DNA of 64,000 bases from Streptomyces violascens (GTDB lineage: Bacteria > Actinomycetota > Actinomycetes > Streptomycetales > Streptomycetaceae): the NCBI RefSeq assembly GCF_014649955.1, contig NZ_BMUA01000025.1, positions 1-64,000 on the forward strand. Reading direction: 5' to 3'. The position numbers and the translations under genes are program-made. The notes under the pieces were generated by a model. It saw only the letters and a program-made list of their open reading frames with translations, was not told where the DNA came from and did no database searches. Numbering within the stretch: the stretch's first letter is position 1; every line of letters starts with the position of its first letter. This document shows, one piece after another, positions 8,583 to 16,826 of this stretch.

Positions 8583-9371
8583 TCAGCGGGCGTCGTCCGG
8601 CAGGAGCCGGGCGAGGGTGCGCACGGCCCGGTACTGGAGGGTCTTGATCGCACCCTCGTTCTTGCCCATGACCCGGGCGGTCTCGGCGACCGAGAGGCCC
8701 TGGAGGAAGCGCAGGGTGACGCACTCCTGCTGCTGCGGATTGAGCTTGCGTACGGCTTCGAGCAGGGCGGCGTTGGAGAGCGACTCCAGGACGGAGTCCT
8801 CGGGGGAGCGCTCGACCTCGTTGGCGTCGAGCATTTCGCCGGTGGTCACTTCGAGCCGGAAGCGGCTCGACTTGAAGTGGTCGGCGACCAGGTTGCGCGC
8901 GATCGTGACCAGCCAGGCGCCGAAGTCGCGGCCCTGCCAGGTGAAGGTGGAGATCCGGCGCAGGGCGCGCAGGAACGTCTCGCTGGTGAGGTCCTCGGCC
9001 GTCGCCTTGCCGCCGACGCGGTAGTAGATGTAGCGGTAGACGGTGTCGCTGTACTGGTCGTAGAGCCGTCCGAAGGCGTCGGCCTCGCCCGCTTGGGCGC
9101 GCTCGACGAGGTCCATCATGCGGGCGCTGTCGCTGTCGGCGGTGGGCCGGCGGGCGGTCGGCGTCGCGGACGTGCCCGTGCTGCGGCCGCCGCTCCGTCT
9201 ACCGACTGCGGCACCACCGTCGGCCAGGGCATAGCAGGGCCCGACGGGTGTTGCGGTGGCGAAGGCAGGGGCGCCGGCGTACGCGGTGGGGACGAATACG
9301 CGCAGGCGGTCGACGACCGCCCCGCGCAGCGTAGCCAGGCCCGAGGCGTCAACCCCGACGTGTGGGTACAC
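8583..9371 (-). CDS. bldN: Developmental ECF sigma factor BldN
   Basis: A 262-residue extracytoplasmic-function sigma factor. Region 2 includes LYDQYSDTVYRYIYYRVGGK and ATAEDLTSETFLRALRRI. Region 4 includes LNPQQQECVTLRFLQGLSV and GKNEGAIKTLQYRAVRTLAR. About 85 residues precede region 2; in S. coelicolor this N-terminal extension is cut off to activate the protein. BldN drives aerial-development genes (chaplins, rodlins, bldM). The start is the GTG at 9371 (product begins MYPHVGVDASG), with GGGAG just upstream. A longer frame to 9425 lacks a ribosome binding site. It is the partner of rsbN. Confidence 0.95.
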   Translation of the reverse strand: MYPHVGVDASGLATLRGAVVDRLRVFVPTAYAGAPAFATATPVGPCYALADGGAAVGRRSGGRSTGTSATPTARRPTADSDSARMMDLVERAQAGEADAFGRLYDQYSDTVYRYIYYRVGGKATAEDLTSETFLRALRRISTFTWQGRDFGAWLVTIARNLVADHFKSSRFRLEVTTGEMLDANEVERSPEDSVLESLSNAALLEAVRKLNPQQQECVTLRFLQGLSVAETARVMGKNEGAIKTLQYRAVRTLARLLPDDAR

Positions 9372-9741
9372 GGGACTCCCAGAGGCAGAGCTTCCATCAC
9401 GTGCAGTGCGGAACTGTTCACCCATCGTGGCGATGTGCGGGTTCCGGATTGCGTCTGAGGAGAATAACGCTTCGTGCAGGGAGCGCTACACCCAGTTGCT
9501 CAAATCGTCGATTCCGTCGCTTCTGTTACGTCTATGCGTCTGTTCAAGTCGCACATAGTGACCAGAACTTGATCGGAATGCTTTCGGATTTGTCCGCGCC
9601 GGGGATCTGTTGTGCCCGGGTGTGGGCAACGGGGCTGGCGAGCCAAGGGGGATGGGGACGAAACCCCCGCAATCGAATATTCCGGCGGCTGACGCCGCGG
9701 GCGGCCGCCGGAGACGCCGGTTGACTGCGGACAGTGGCCGA
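9372..9741 (-). other. bldN upstream region
   Basis: About 370 bases without a gene, less GC-rich than the neighbours around 9440-9600. It must hold the bldN promoter(s). A CGTAAC hexamer reads on the minus strand at 9530-9525, but no matching CGTTG follows at the right distance. A lone TAGTGACC at 9556-9563 could be half of a BldD-type site; BldD is known to repress bldN in S. coelicolor. Neither is convincing alone. A terminator for the upstream gene lies at 9681-9712. Confidence 0.4.
9681..9712 (-). terminator. Terminator of the HAD-IB gene
   Basis: TCCGGCGGC (9681-9689) pairs perfectly with GCCGCCGGA (9704-9712). It lies about 30 bases beyond the minus-strand stop at 9742 and is followed on that strand by ATATT. 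Confidence 0.6.
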
Positions 9742-10692
9742 CTAGCGGCGGCGGCGGTGCAGGGCGACGGCCGCGGCCGTGCCGCCCGCGAGCGCGCCGA
9801 CGCCGGCCGCGGCCGGGATGCCGACCTTCGCGGCCTTGCGCCCGGTGCGGTAGTCGCGCAGCCGCCACTCGCGCTCGCGGGCGTGTTTGCGCAGTTTGGC
9901 GTCCGGGTTGATGGCGTAGGGGTGGCCGACGAGCGAGAGCATCGGGATGTCGTTGTGCGAGTCGCTGTACGCGGCGCAGCGGGTCAGGTCGAGTCCCTCG
10001 GCGGCGGCGAGCGCCCGGACGGCCTCGGCCTTGGCGGGCCCGTGCAGGGGCTCGCCCACCAGGCGTCCCGTATAAACGCCGTCCACGGACTCGGCGACCG
10101 TGCCGAGCGCGCCGGTCAGGCCCAGGCGCCGGGCGATGATCGTGGCGGTCTCGACCGGCGCGGCCGTCACCAGCCAGACCTTCTGGCCCGCGTCCAGGTG
10201 GGCCTGGGCGAGCGCGCGGGTGCCGGGCCAGATGCGGTCGGCCATGTACTCGTCGTAGATCTCCTCGCCGATGGACATCAGCTCGGAGACGCGGTGGCCC
10301 TTGACGATGGACAGCGCGCTGTCGCGGGCGTCCTGCATGTGCTCGGGGTCCTCGACGCCGGCGAGCCGGAACCAGGCCTGCTGCCAGGCGAAGCGCGCCA
10401 GCTCGCGGCGCTGGAAGAACTTCCTCTTGTACAGGCCCCGGCCGAAGTGGAAGAGGGCGGCGCCCTGCATCACGGTGTTGTCGAGGTCGAAGAAGGCGGC
10501 GGCGAGATCGTCCCCGACGACGGGGAACTCGGGCTCCGAGGGTGTCTCGTCGGCTGTGGCCTGCGCCAGTTCCGCCAGCTCTGCCAGTTCCTGCGAGGAC
10601 TTGCGGGCTGCCTCGGCTGCGGCCTCGCCGGCCAGCACGCTGCGTGCTGTCGCCGAGCGCCTACGAGGGGTGAGCCATCCCAGTGCGGCCAT
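9742..10692 (-). CDS. HAD-IB family phosphatase (SerB-like)
   Basis: A 316-residue protein. Motif I is AFFDLDNTVMQGAA near residues 65-78, where DLDNT carries the nucleophile Asp. The cap is helical, VTAAPVETA is motif II, and CAAYSDSHNDIPML gives the metal-binding aspartates. The first 60 residues are Ala/Glu-rich. The last 25 (GALAGGTAAAVALHRRRR) could form a membrane tail. The closest assigned enzymes are phosphoserine phosphatases and related HAD-IB phosphatases; the true substrate is not known. A terminator separates it from bldN. Confidence 0.85.
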   Translation of the reverse strand: MAALGWLTPRRRSATARSVLAGEAAAEAARKSSQELAELAELAQATADETPSEPEFPVVGDDLAAAFFDLDNTVMQGAALFHFGRGLYKRKFFQRRELARFAWQQAWFRLAGVEDPEHMQDARDSALSIVKGHRVSELMSIGEEIYDEYMADRIWPGTRALAQAHLDAGQKVWLVTAAPVETATIIARRLGLTGALGTVAESVDGVYTGRLVGEPLHGPAKAEAVRALAAAEGLDLTRCAAYSDSHNDIPMLSLVGHPYAINPDAKLRKHAREREWRLRDYRTGRKAAKVGIPAAAGVGALAGGTAAAVALHRRRR

Positions 10693-10832
10693 GCCGTGAG
10701 CATAGCCAGTCTGTTCGGAACTTCCCGACTCGCCAGGGAGCGATGGCGTGAACTCTGCGAGGCCGCCGTGTTAAACGGACGATCCGGGCTTATGGGTCCC
10801 GGGGGCGGGGCGGGGGTTGGAGAATGGGAGGC

Positions 10833-11117
10833 ATGAGTCCCTTGCTGCGACGTACGAAGAAGCCGGGCGGGAACCCGGCCGACCGGGTGGTCACGCTGAT
10901 CGGGAAGCCCGGCTGCCATCTCTGCGACGACGCCCAGGAGGTGATCGAGGCCGTGTGTGCCGAGACGGGTGCGGCCTGGGAGAAGAAGGACATCACCCAG
11001 GACGAGGCGCTGTACAAGGAGTACTGGGAGCAGATTCCGGTCGTCCTTGTCGACGGTGAGCAGCACACCTTCTGGCGCGTGGATCCCGTACGTCTCAGAG
11101 GTGCATTGACCGGTTGA
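10833..11117 (+). CDS. Glutaredoxin-family protein
   Basis: A 94-residue thioredoxin-fold protein with the redox pair in GKPGCHLCDDA (CxxC near residues 28-31) and the cis-proline loop QIPVVLVDGE. It belongs to the DUF836/glutaredoxin-like group and should be a cytosolic thiol-disulfide carrier. The ATG at 10833 has GGGAGG three bases upstream. It lies directly before rex, the NADH-sensing regulator, but 326 bases away and outside the Rex operator. Confidence 0.85.
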   Translation: MSPLLRRTKKPGGNPADRVVTLIGKPGCHLCDDAQEVIEAVCAETGAAWEKKDITQDEALYKEYWEQIPVVLVDGEQHTFWRVDPVRLRGALTG

Positions 11118-11347
11118 ACGTTTGGCGTGCTCCGGGCCGGGGCGGTTGAACAGCCAAATGATGGGGTTCGCGATAGTTGCGGTTACCATCATGGTCGTTT
11201 TGCTGTGGTTCGGGGGTATCGCTGTGAGGAGTGTGTGCGGCTTTGCCCCCTTCGGGTCCTGAACGGACTGAACCCGTCTGCGGTTCCGCGATTCCCTCCT
11301 CGGGTCGCGTGAGCCCGGTCACTTTGCTCGGACAAAGCGGACACCAT

Positions 11348-11369
11348 CTTTGTGCACGCGTTCACAAAG
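11348..11369 (+). promoter_or_regulatory. Rex operator (ROP)
   Basis: An 18-bp core TTGTGCACGCGTTCACAA (11350-11367) has one mismatch to the published ROP consensus TTGTGAANNNNTTCACAA. The flanks extend the dyad to 22 bp. In S. coelicolor, Rex binds such a site to repress its own operon when NADH is low relative to NAD+. Confidence 0.93.
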
Positions 11370-11378
11370 ACATAGCCT
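11350..11378 (+). promoter_or_regulatory. Promoter of the rex-hem operon
   Basis: TTGTGC (11350-11355) and TAGCCT (11373-11378), 17 bases apart, form a plausible -35/-10 pair. The Rex operator covers the -35 box and spacer, so bound Rex would block RNA polymerase. Confidence 0.6.
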
Positions 11379-11443
11379 GCATCCGACGGGGCGGCCCTGG
11401 GACATGTGGCCGCCTGCAGCCCCGCTCATCCCGCAGGAGCACC

Positions 11444-12214
11444 GTGGCAACTGGCCGAACTCACCGACCGGCGACCCGAAGCCGAGGAATCCCCGAGGCC
11501 ACCGTCGCCAGGCTTCCGCTGTATCTGCGTGCACTCACCGGACTCTCGGAGCGCTCCGTGCCGACGGTCTCCTCGGAGGAGCTCGCGGCCGCCGCGGGGG
11601 TCAACTCCGCGAAGCTGCGCAAGGACTTCTCGTACCTGGGCTCGTACGGCACCCGCGGTGTCGGGTACGACGTCGAGTATCTCGTCTACCAGATCTCCCG
11701 GGAACTGGGCCTGACCCAGGACTGGCCGGTTGTCATCGTCGGTATCGGTAACCTCGGCGCGGCCCTCGCCAACTACGGCGGCTTCGCCTCGCGCGGTTTC
11801 CGGGTCGCTGCGCTGATAGACGCCGACCCCGCAATGGCCGGAAAGCCGGTGGCCGGGATGCCGGTGCAGCACACCGACGACCTGGAGAAGATCATCAGCG
11901 AGAACGGGGTCTCGATCGGGGTCATCGCGACCCCGGCGGGCGCCGCTCAGCAGGTCTGCGACCGTCTCGTCGCGGCCGGAGTGACCTCCATCCTCAACTT
12001 CGCGCCGACCGTCCTGTCGGTTCCCGAGGGCGTCGACGTGCGCAAGGTCGACCTCTCCATCGAGCTTCAGATCCTCGCCTTCCACGAGCAGCGCAAGGCC
12101 GGCGAGGAAGCCGCCGTCGCCGAGGCGGCGGCCGTCGTGGTGCCGCCGGTGCGCCCCGCGGCCAATGGCCGGAAGGGACCGGACGGGGACATGCCCGCCG
12201 TGATGCCGGCATGA
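11444..12214 (+). CDS. rex: Redox-sensing transcriptional repressor Rex
   Basis: A 256-residue repressor that senses the NADH/NAD+ ratio. It has an N-terminal winged helix (LPLYLRALTGLSERSVPTVS, then NSAKLRKDFSYLGSYGTRG) and a Rossmann domain with VVIVGIGNLGAALANY near residue 100. The C-terminal domain-swap helix is VDLSIELQILAFHEQ. The last 40 residues are an Ala/Pro tail. The GTG at 11444 follows AGGAG. The gene is autoregulated through the ROP and overlaps hemA by four bases (ATGA), so heme synthesis is coupled to redox state. Confidence 0.96.
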   Translation: MATGRTHRPATRSRGIPEATVARLPLYLRALTGLSERSVPTVSSEELAAAAGVNSAKLRKDFSYLGSYGTRGVGYDVEYLVYQISRELGLTQDWPVVIVGIGNLGAALANYGGFASRGFRVAALIDADPAMAGKPVAGMPVQHTDDLEKIISENGVSIGVIATPAGAAQQVCDRLVAAGVTSILNFAPTVLSVPEGVDVRKVDLSIELQILAFHEQRKAGEEAAVAEAAAVVVPPVRPAANGRKGPDGDMPAVMPA

Positions 12215-13920
12215 GCCTCCTGGTCGTCGGCCTCAGCCACCGCAGCGCCCCCGTCAGCGTCCTGGAGCGGGCCTCCCTCTCCGCGGACGCGCAGGCCAAG
12301 CTGCTCCACGACACCCTCGCCGCCGAGCCCGCCGCCGAGGCCGCTGTGCTCGCCACCTGCAACCGCATCGAGCTGTACGCGGACGTGGACAAGTTCCACG
12401 CGGGTGTCGCCGAGCTCTCCACGCTGCTCGCCCAGCACAGCGGCGTCGGCCTCGAAGAGCTCACCCCTTATCTGTATGTGCACTACGAGGACCGGGCCGT
12501 CCACCACCTCTTCTCGGTGGCCTGCGGGCTCGACTCCATGGTCGTCGGCGAGGGACAGATCCTCGGCCAGATCAAGGACACCCTCGCGCTCGGGCAGGAA
12601 CTGCACACCGCCGGGCGGCTGTTGAACGACCTGTTCCAGCAGGCGCTGCGGGTCGGCAAGCGCGCCCACAGCGAGACCGGCATCGACCGGGCCGGGCAGT
12701 CGCTCGTCACCTTCGGCCTCGAGCAGCTCGCCGCCGGGGCGTCCGTCGAGGACTGGGCCAAGGGCAAGCGCGCGCTGGTCATCGGCGCGGGTTCCATGTC
12801 CTCCCTGGCCGCCGCGACGCTGGCCCGCACCGGCGTCGACGAGATCGTGGTCGCCAACCGGACGCACGCCCGCGCCGAACGCCTCGTCGAGATCCTCGGC
12901 GAGGCGGGCACCGCCGCACGCGCCGTCGCGATGGCCGATGTCGCACGGGAACTGACACGAGTCGACATCGCGGTGTCCTGCACCGGGGCAACGGGTCTGG
13001 TGCTGACCGGTGAGGCCGTCGCCACCGCGCTCGGCCTGCCGCCGCTGGCCCCGGCCGCCGACCCGGCCACGGTGGCCCGCCTCTCGGACGCCGACCGCAC
13101 CGCCCTCGCCGAGGTCGCCGCCGCCGAACGCGCGGGCCTGCTCGCGGACGGTACGGAGCCGGGCGGCACTGGGAACGAGGCTGAAGCCGTACGTTCCGAA
13201 GCCTCCGCCCCCGACGCCGCGGGCTGCCCCGTGGACCTGGCCGCCCTGGCCGACGCGGGCATCACCTTCGCCGGGCCCGGCGTGGACGCCCTGAACGCGG
13301 CCCCGGCCGTCGACGTCAACTCCCTTGAGCTGCACGGCAGTTGGGCCGAGCGGGCGGAGCGGCCGCAGGCCGGCGCCCGACGCGGTGGTCGCGTACCGGC
13401 CGGGCCCGTGAAGCTGGCGCTGCTCGACCTCGCCATGCCGCGCGACATCGACGGCGCCGTGCACCGCATCCCCGGGGTGCGGCTCGTCGACATCGAGTCG
13501 CTCGCCGAAGCCTCCGCCGACGCGCCGATGGCCGCCGATGTGGACCAGGTGCGCTCGATCGTCTCCGACGAGGTGGCCGCGTTCGGCGCCGCCCAGCGGG
13601 CCGCGCACATCACGCCGACCGTCGTCGCGCTGCGCGCCATGGCCGCCGAGGTCGTGGCCGGAGAGGTCGCGCGCCTGGAGGGCCGGCTCCCGGACCTCGA
13701 CGACAAGCAGCGCTCCGAGGTCACCCAGACCGTGCGCCGCGTCGTCGACAAGCTTCTGCACGCACCGACCGTGCGGATCAAGCAGCTCGCCGCCGAACCC
13801 GGTGGCGCCGGGTACGCGGACGCGCTGCGCACTCTCTTCGACCTCGACCCGGAGACGGTGGCCGCCGTCTCCAGGGCCGATCTGAACGACGCCGATGTCA
13901 AGAACCGAGGGCGGTCATGA
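12211..13920 (+). CDS. hemA: Glutamyl-tRNA reductase
   Basis: This enzyme makes glutamate-1-semialdehyde from glutamyl-tRNA, the first committed step of C5 heme synthesis. Signatures are GLSHRSAPVSVLERASL and the catalytic Cys50 in LATCNRIELY. The NADPH-binding loop is LVIGAGSMSSLAAATLAR (near 189-206), and the C-terminal dimerization helices are seen. At 569 residues it is longer than the usual 420-460. The extra part is an Ala/Pro/Gly-rich insert around 280-400, as in other Streptomyces HemA proteins. It overlaps both rex and hemC by ATGA. Confidence 0.95.
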   Translation: MSLLVVGLSHRSAPVSVLERASLSADAQAKLLHDTLAAEPAAEAAVLATCNRIELYADVDKFHAGVAELSTLLAQHSGVGLEELTPYLYVHYEDRAVHHLFSVACGLDSMVVGEGQILGQIKDTLALGQELHTAGRLLNDLFQQALRVGKRAHSETGIDRAGQSLVTFGLEQLAAGASVEDWAKGKRALVIGAGSMSSLAAATLARTGVDEIVVANRTHARAERLVEILGEAGTAARAVAMADVARELTRVDIAVSCTGATGLVLTGEAVATALGLPPLAPAADPATVARLSDADRTALAEVAAAERAGLLADGTEPGGTGNEAEAVRSEASAPDAAGCPVDLAALADAGITFAGPGVDALNAAPAVDVNSLELHGSWAERAERPQAGARRGGRVPAGPVKLALLDLAMPRDIDGAVHRIPGVRLVDIESLAEASADAPMAADVDQVRSIVSDEVAAFGAAQRAAHITPTVVALRAMAAEVVAGEVARLEGRLPDLDDKQRSEVTQTVRRVVDKLLHAPTVRIKQLAAEPGGAGYADALRTLFDLDPETVAAVSRADLNDADVKNRGRS

Positions 13921-14876
13921 CCGAGAAAGCACTGAGACTCGGGACCAGGCGCAGCAAGCTCGCCATGGCCCAGTCCGGCCATGTGGCCGACGCCGTACGG
14001 CAGTTGACCGGGCGTCCCGTCGAGCTGGTGGAGATCACCACGTACGGCGACACCTCGCGTGAGCACCTCGCGCAGATCGGCGGCACCGGTGTGTTCGTCG
14101 TGGCGCTGCGCGACGCGCTGCTGCGCGGCGAGGTCGACTTCGCGGTGCACTCCCTCAAGGACCTGCCCACCGCCCAGCACCCCGACCTGGTGCTCGCCGC
14201 CGTGCCGGTGCGCGAGGACCCGCGCGACGTGCTGGTCGCCCGCGACGGGCTCACCTTCGACCGGCTTCCGGACGGAGCCCGCATCGGCACCGGTTCGCCG
14301 CGGCGGATGGCACAGCTCAACGCCTACGCCCGCAGCCACGGCCGCACCATCGAATGTGTGCCGATCCGCGGCAACATCGACACCCGCGTCGGTTACGTCG
14401 CCAAGGGGGAGCTCGACGCGGTGGTCCTGGCCGCCGCCGGGCTCAACCGCATCGGACGCAGCGACGTGGTGACCGAGTTCCTGTCGGTCGACACTGTTTT
14501 GCCCGCCCCCGGCCAGGGGGCACTGGCGATCGAGTGCTCGGCGGCCGACGCCGACCTCGCCGCCGCGCTCGCCGAGCTCGACGACCCGTTCACGCGGGCC
14601 GCCGTGACCGCCGAGCGGTCCCTGCTCGCCGCCCTGGAGGCCGGCTGCAGCGCACCTGTGGGTGCGTTGGCCGACTTGCTGGCCGACGGGCAGATTGTTC
14701 ATGAGATGCGCCTGCGCGGAGTGGTCGGTACCACCGACGGTTCTTCGCTGGTGCAGCTGTCCACCACCGGTCCCGTACCCACGTCGCACGACGAAGCGAT
14801 GGCCCTCGGACGCGAACTCGCGGACGAGATGCTCGCCAAGGGTGCGGCCGGTCTTATGGGGGAGCGAGCACTTTGA
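13917..14876 (+). CDS. hemC: Porphobilinogen deaminase (hydroxymethylbilane synthase)
   Basis: A 319-residue enzyme that joins four porphobilinogens into hydroxymethylbilane. It opens with LRLGTRRSKLAMAQSG. SLKDLPT and the Arg-rich GTGSPRRMAQL line the substrate channel. Cys244 in EAGCSAPVGA carries the dipyrromethane cofactor. The start ATG overlaps the hemA stop and the end overlaps hemD, consistent with translational coupling. Confidence 0.96.
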   Translation: MTEKALRLGTRRSKLAMAQSGHVADAVRQLTGRPVELVEITTYGDTSREHLAQIGGTGVFVVALRDALLRGEVDFAVHSLKDLPTAQHPDLVLAAVPVREDPRDVLVARDGLTFDRLPDGARIGTGSPRRMAQLNAYARSHGRTIECVPIRGNIDTRVGYVAKGELDAVVLAAAGLNRIGRSDVVTEFLSVDTVLPAPGQGALAIECSAADADLAAALAELDDPFTRAAVTAERSLLAALEAGCSAPVGALADLLADGQIVHEMRLRGVVGTTDGSSLVQLSTTGPVPTSHDEAMALGRELADEMLAKGAAGLMGERAL

Positions 14877-16519
14877 GCCCCACCACCAACCCGACCGCCG
14901 CCGGAAACGTCACCTTCCTCGGTGCCGGTCCCGGAGACCCCGGACTTCTGACGCTGCGCGCCGTGGAGGCGCTGGCGTCGGCCGACGTCCTGATCGCCGA
15001 GCCCGCTGTGCTCGACGTTGTTCGCGCGCATGCGCGGGCAGGTGTGGACACACCTCAGCTGACGGTAGTGGACGAGGCGTCAACTACCGCCGGTATCCCG
15101 GTGTTGCGGGACGCCGCCAATCTTGTCATGGAGGCCGCGCGCTCCGGCAGGCGGGTCGTCCGTGCGGTCTCCGGCGACCCGGGCCTGGACGGCGACGCGG
15201 CCGGCGAGATGCTGGCCTGCGCCTCCGAGGGCATCCCCTTCGAGGTGGTGCCGGGCGTGGCCGCCGCGGTCGGCGTTCCCGCGTACGCCGGTGTCCCGCT
15301 GAGCGGGGCCGGCGGCGCCGACGTCCGCTTCGTCGACGCCCGGACCGCCACCGAGCGGTGCTGGGCCGAGGTCGGCGCGAGCGACGGCACGGTGGTGGTG
15401 TCGACGACCCTTGAGACCGTCGCGGCCGCGGCCGGCGAGCTGGTCTCCGCGGGCCGCAAGCCCGACACCCCGATGACCGTGACGATCGCGGGCACCACCA
15501 CGCGCCAGCGGACCTGGTCCGCGACGCTCGGCTCGGTCGCCCAGGTCCTCAAGCAGGCGAAGGTGCTGCCCTCGCCGGACGGGCACCAGGCCGTCATAGC
15601 CGTGGTCGGCGAGCGCAGTGCCCCTGCTCAGCGCGACCAGCTGTCGTGGTTCGAGTCCAAGCCGCTGTTCGGCTGGCGCGTACTCGTCCCGCGTACGAAG
15701 GAGCAGGCGGCTTCGCTCTCCGACCAGTTGAGGTCCTACGGTGCGGTGCCGCACGAGGTGCCGACCATCGCGGTCGAGCCTCCCCGTACGCCGCAGCAGA
15801 TGGAGCGCGCGGTCAAGGGCCTGGTGACGGGCCGGTACGAGTGGATCGCGTTCACCTCGGTCAACGCGGTGAAGGCGGTGCGCGAGAAGTTCGAGGAGTA
15901 CGGTCTCGACGCCCGGGCCTTCGCCGGAATCAAGGTCGCCGCCGTGGGCGAGCAGACGGCCGCCTCGCTGGTCGAGTTCGGCGTCAAGCCCGACCTCGTC
16001 CCGAGCGGCGAGCAGTCCGCGGCCGGCCTCCTGGAGGACTGGCCGCCCTACGACCCGGTCTTCGATCCGATCGACCGCGTCTTCCTGCCGCGCGCCGACA
16101 TCGCCACCGAGACGCTGGTGGCGGGCCTGATCGAGCTCGGCTGGGAGGTCGACGACGTCACGGCGTACCGGACCGTGCGCGCGTCGCCGCCGCCGGCGGA
16201 CACGCGCGAGGCGATCAAGGGGGGCGGGTTCGACGCGGTGCTGTTCACGTCTTCTTCGACCGTCCGGAACCTTGTCGGCATCGCGGGAAAGCCGCACAAC
16301 GTGACCGTGATCGCGTGTATTGGCCCTGCTACGGCCAAGACGGCGGAGGAGCACGGGCTGCGGGTGGATGTGATGGCTCCGGAGCCGTCGGTCCACAAGC
16401 TGGCGCAGGCGCTTGCGGACTTCGGGGCGGCTCGCCGTGACGCGGCGGTGTCCGCGGGCGAGCACGTGACCCGGCCGAGCGAGCGTCGTCCGGGGGCGCG
16501 GCGCCGCCGCACGACGTAG
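14873..16519 (+). CDS. hemD: Fused uroporphyrinogen-III C-methyltransferase / uroporphyrinogen-III synthase
   Basis: A 548-residue two-domain protein. Residues about 10-245 are a SUMT-type tetrapyrrole methylase, with FLGAGPGDPGLLTLRA and VVPGVAAAVGVPAYAGVPL. Residues about 265-510 are a HemD-type synthase, with LVPRTKEQAASLSDQL and FTSSSTVRNLVG. It closes the first macrocycle and can start the siroheme/cobalamin branch. The basic C-terminal tail is probably disordered. The start is TTG at 14873 in a TTGA overlap with hemC. The SUMT domain lacks the commonest GDP motif spelling (it has SGDPGL), which is acceptable for the family. Confidence 0.93.
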   Translation: MSPTTNPTAAGNVTFLGAGPGDPGLLTLRAVEALASADVLIAEPAVLDVVRAHARAGVDTPQLTVVDEASTTAGIPVLRDAANLVMEAARSGRRVVRAVSGDPGLDGDAAGEMLACASEGIPFEVVPGVAAAVGVPAYAGVPLSGAGGADVRFVDARTATERCWAEVGASDGTVVVSTTLETVAAAAGELVSAGRKPDTPMTVTIAGTTTRQRTWSATLGSVAQVLKQAKVLPSPDGHQAVIAVVGERSAPAQRDQLSWFESKPLFGWRVLVPRTKEQAASLSDQLRSYGAVPHEVPTIAVEPPRTPQQMERAVKGLVTGRYEWIAFTSVNAVKAVREKFEEYGLDARAFAGIKVAAVGEQTAASLVEFGVKPDLVPSGEQSAAGLLEDWPPYDPVFDPIDRVFLPRADIATETLVAGLIELGWEVDDVTAYRTVRASPPPADTREAIKGGGFDAVLFTSSSTVRNLVGIAGKPHNVTVIACIGPATAKTAEEHGLRVDVMAPEPSVHKLAQALADFGAARRDAAVSAGEHVTRPSERRPGARRRRTT

Positions 16520-16560
16520 CGCGGGGTACGCGGGGGTGCTGGGGCTTGGCCCCAGGCCCC

Positions 16561-16675
16561 GGTTCGGGTGCGGACCGTGGGTGGCTGGTCGCGCAGTTCC
16601 CCGCGCCCCTAACGGCATCGGTGCTGGCCCGCATCGGAGCATTTCAGCCTGTCCGGCGTTTGAGGACGAGCGCCA
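16561..16675 (+). repeat. Dispersed intergenic repeat, copy 1
   Basis: This stretch between hemD and hemB shares several exact blocks with the reverse strand of 62760-62920. These include a 24-base block at 16651-16674 (complement of 62760-62783) and CGCGCAGTTCCCCGCGCCCC at 16590-16609 (complement of 62863-62882). Its function is unknown; such G+C-rich intergenic repeats are common in Streptomyces. Confidence 0.8.
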
Positions 16676-16759
16676 TCAAGGCGCGAACGGGGTCTGGGGC
16701 GGAGCCCCAGGAGCTGAGCTCAGCCCATCCACACCCCCGGAGGTCACGCGGCGGAGCCG

Positions 16760-16792
16760 CAGAGTGTCACAGCGGGAAGGGGCGGGGTGGGG
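16760..16792 (+). repeat. 33-base repeat shared with 3194-3226
   Basis: This 33-base string is identical to the loop and right arm of the acuC hairpin. Here the left arm is missing, so it cannot form that hairpin. A 19-base part, GGGAAGGGGCGGGGTGGGG, occurs again at 62956-62974. Confidence 0.8.
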
Positions 16793-16826
16793 AAGACCTC
16801 CCTCCCCGGCGGCGTAGCGTAGGGGC

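Larger units (their letters stand above)
11118..11443 (+). other. Upstream region of rex
   Basis: A 326-base gap holding the rex promoter and operator near its 3' end (see next entries). Its first part is lower in GC. An open frame at 11161-11262 would encode 33 hydrophobic residues starting MGFAIVAVTIMVVLLW, but it lacks a ribosome binding site. No terminator for the glutaredoxin gene is clear. Confidence 0.4.
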
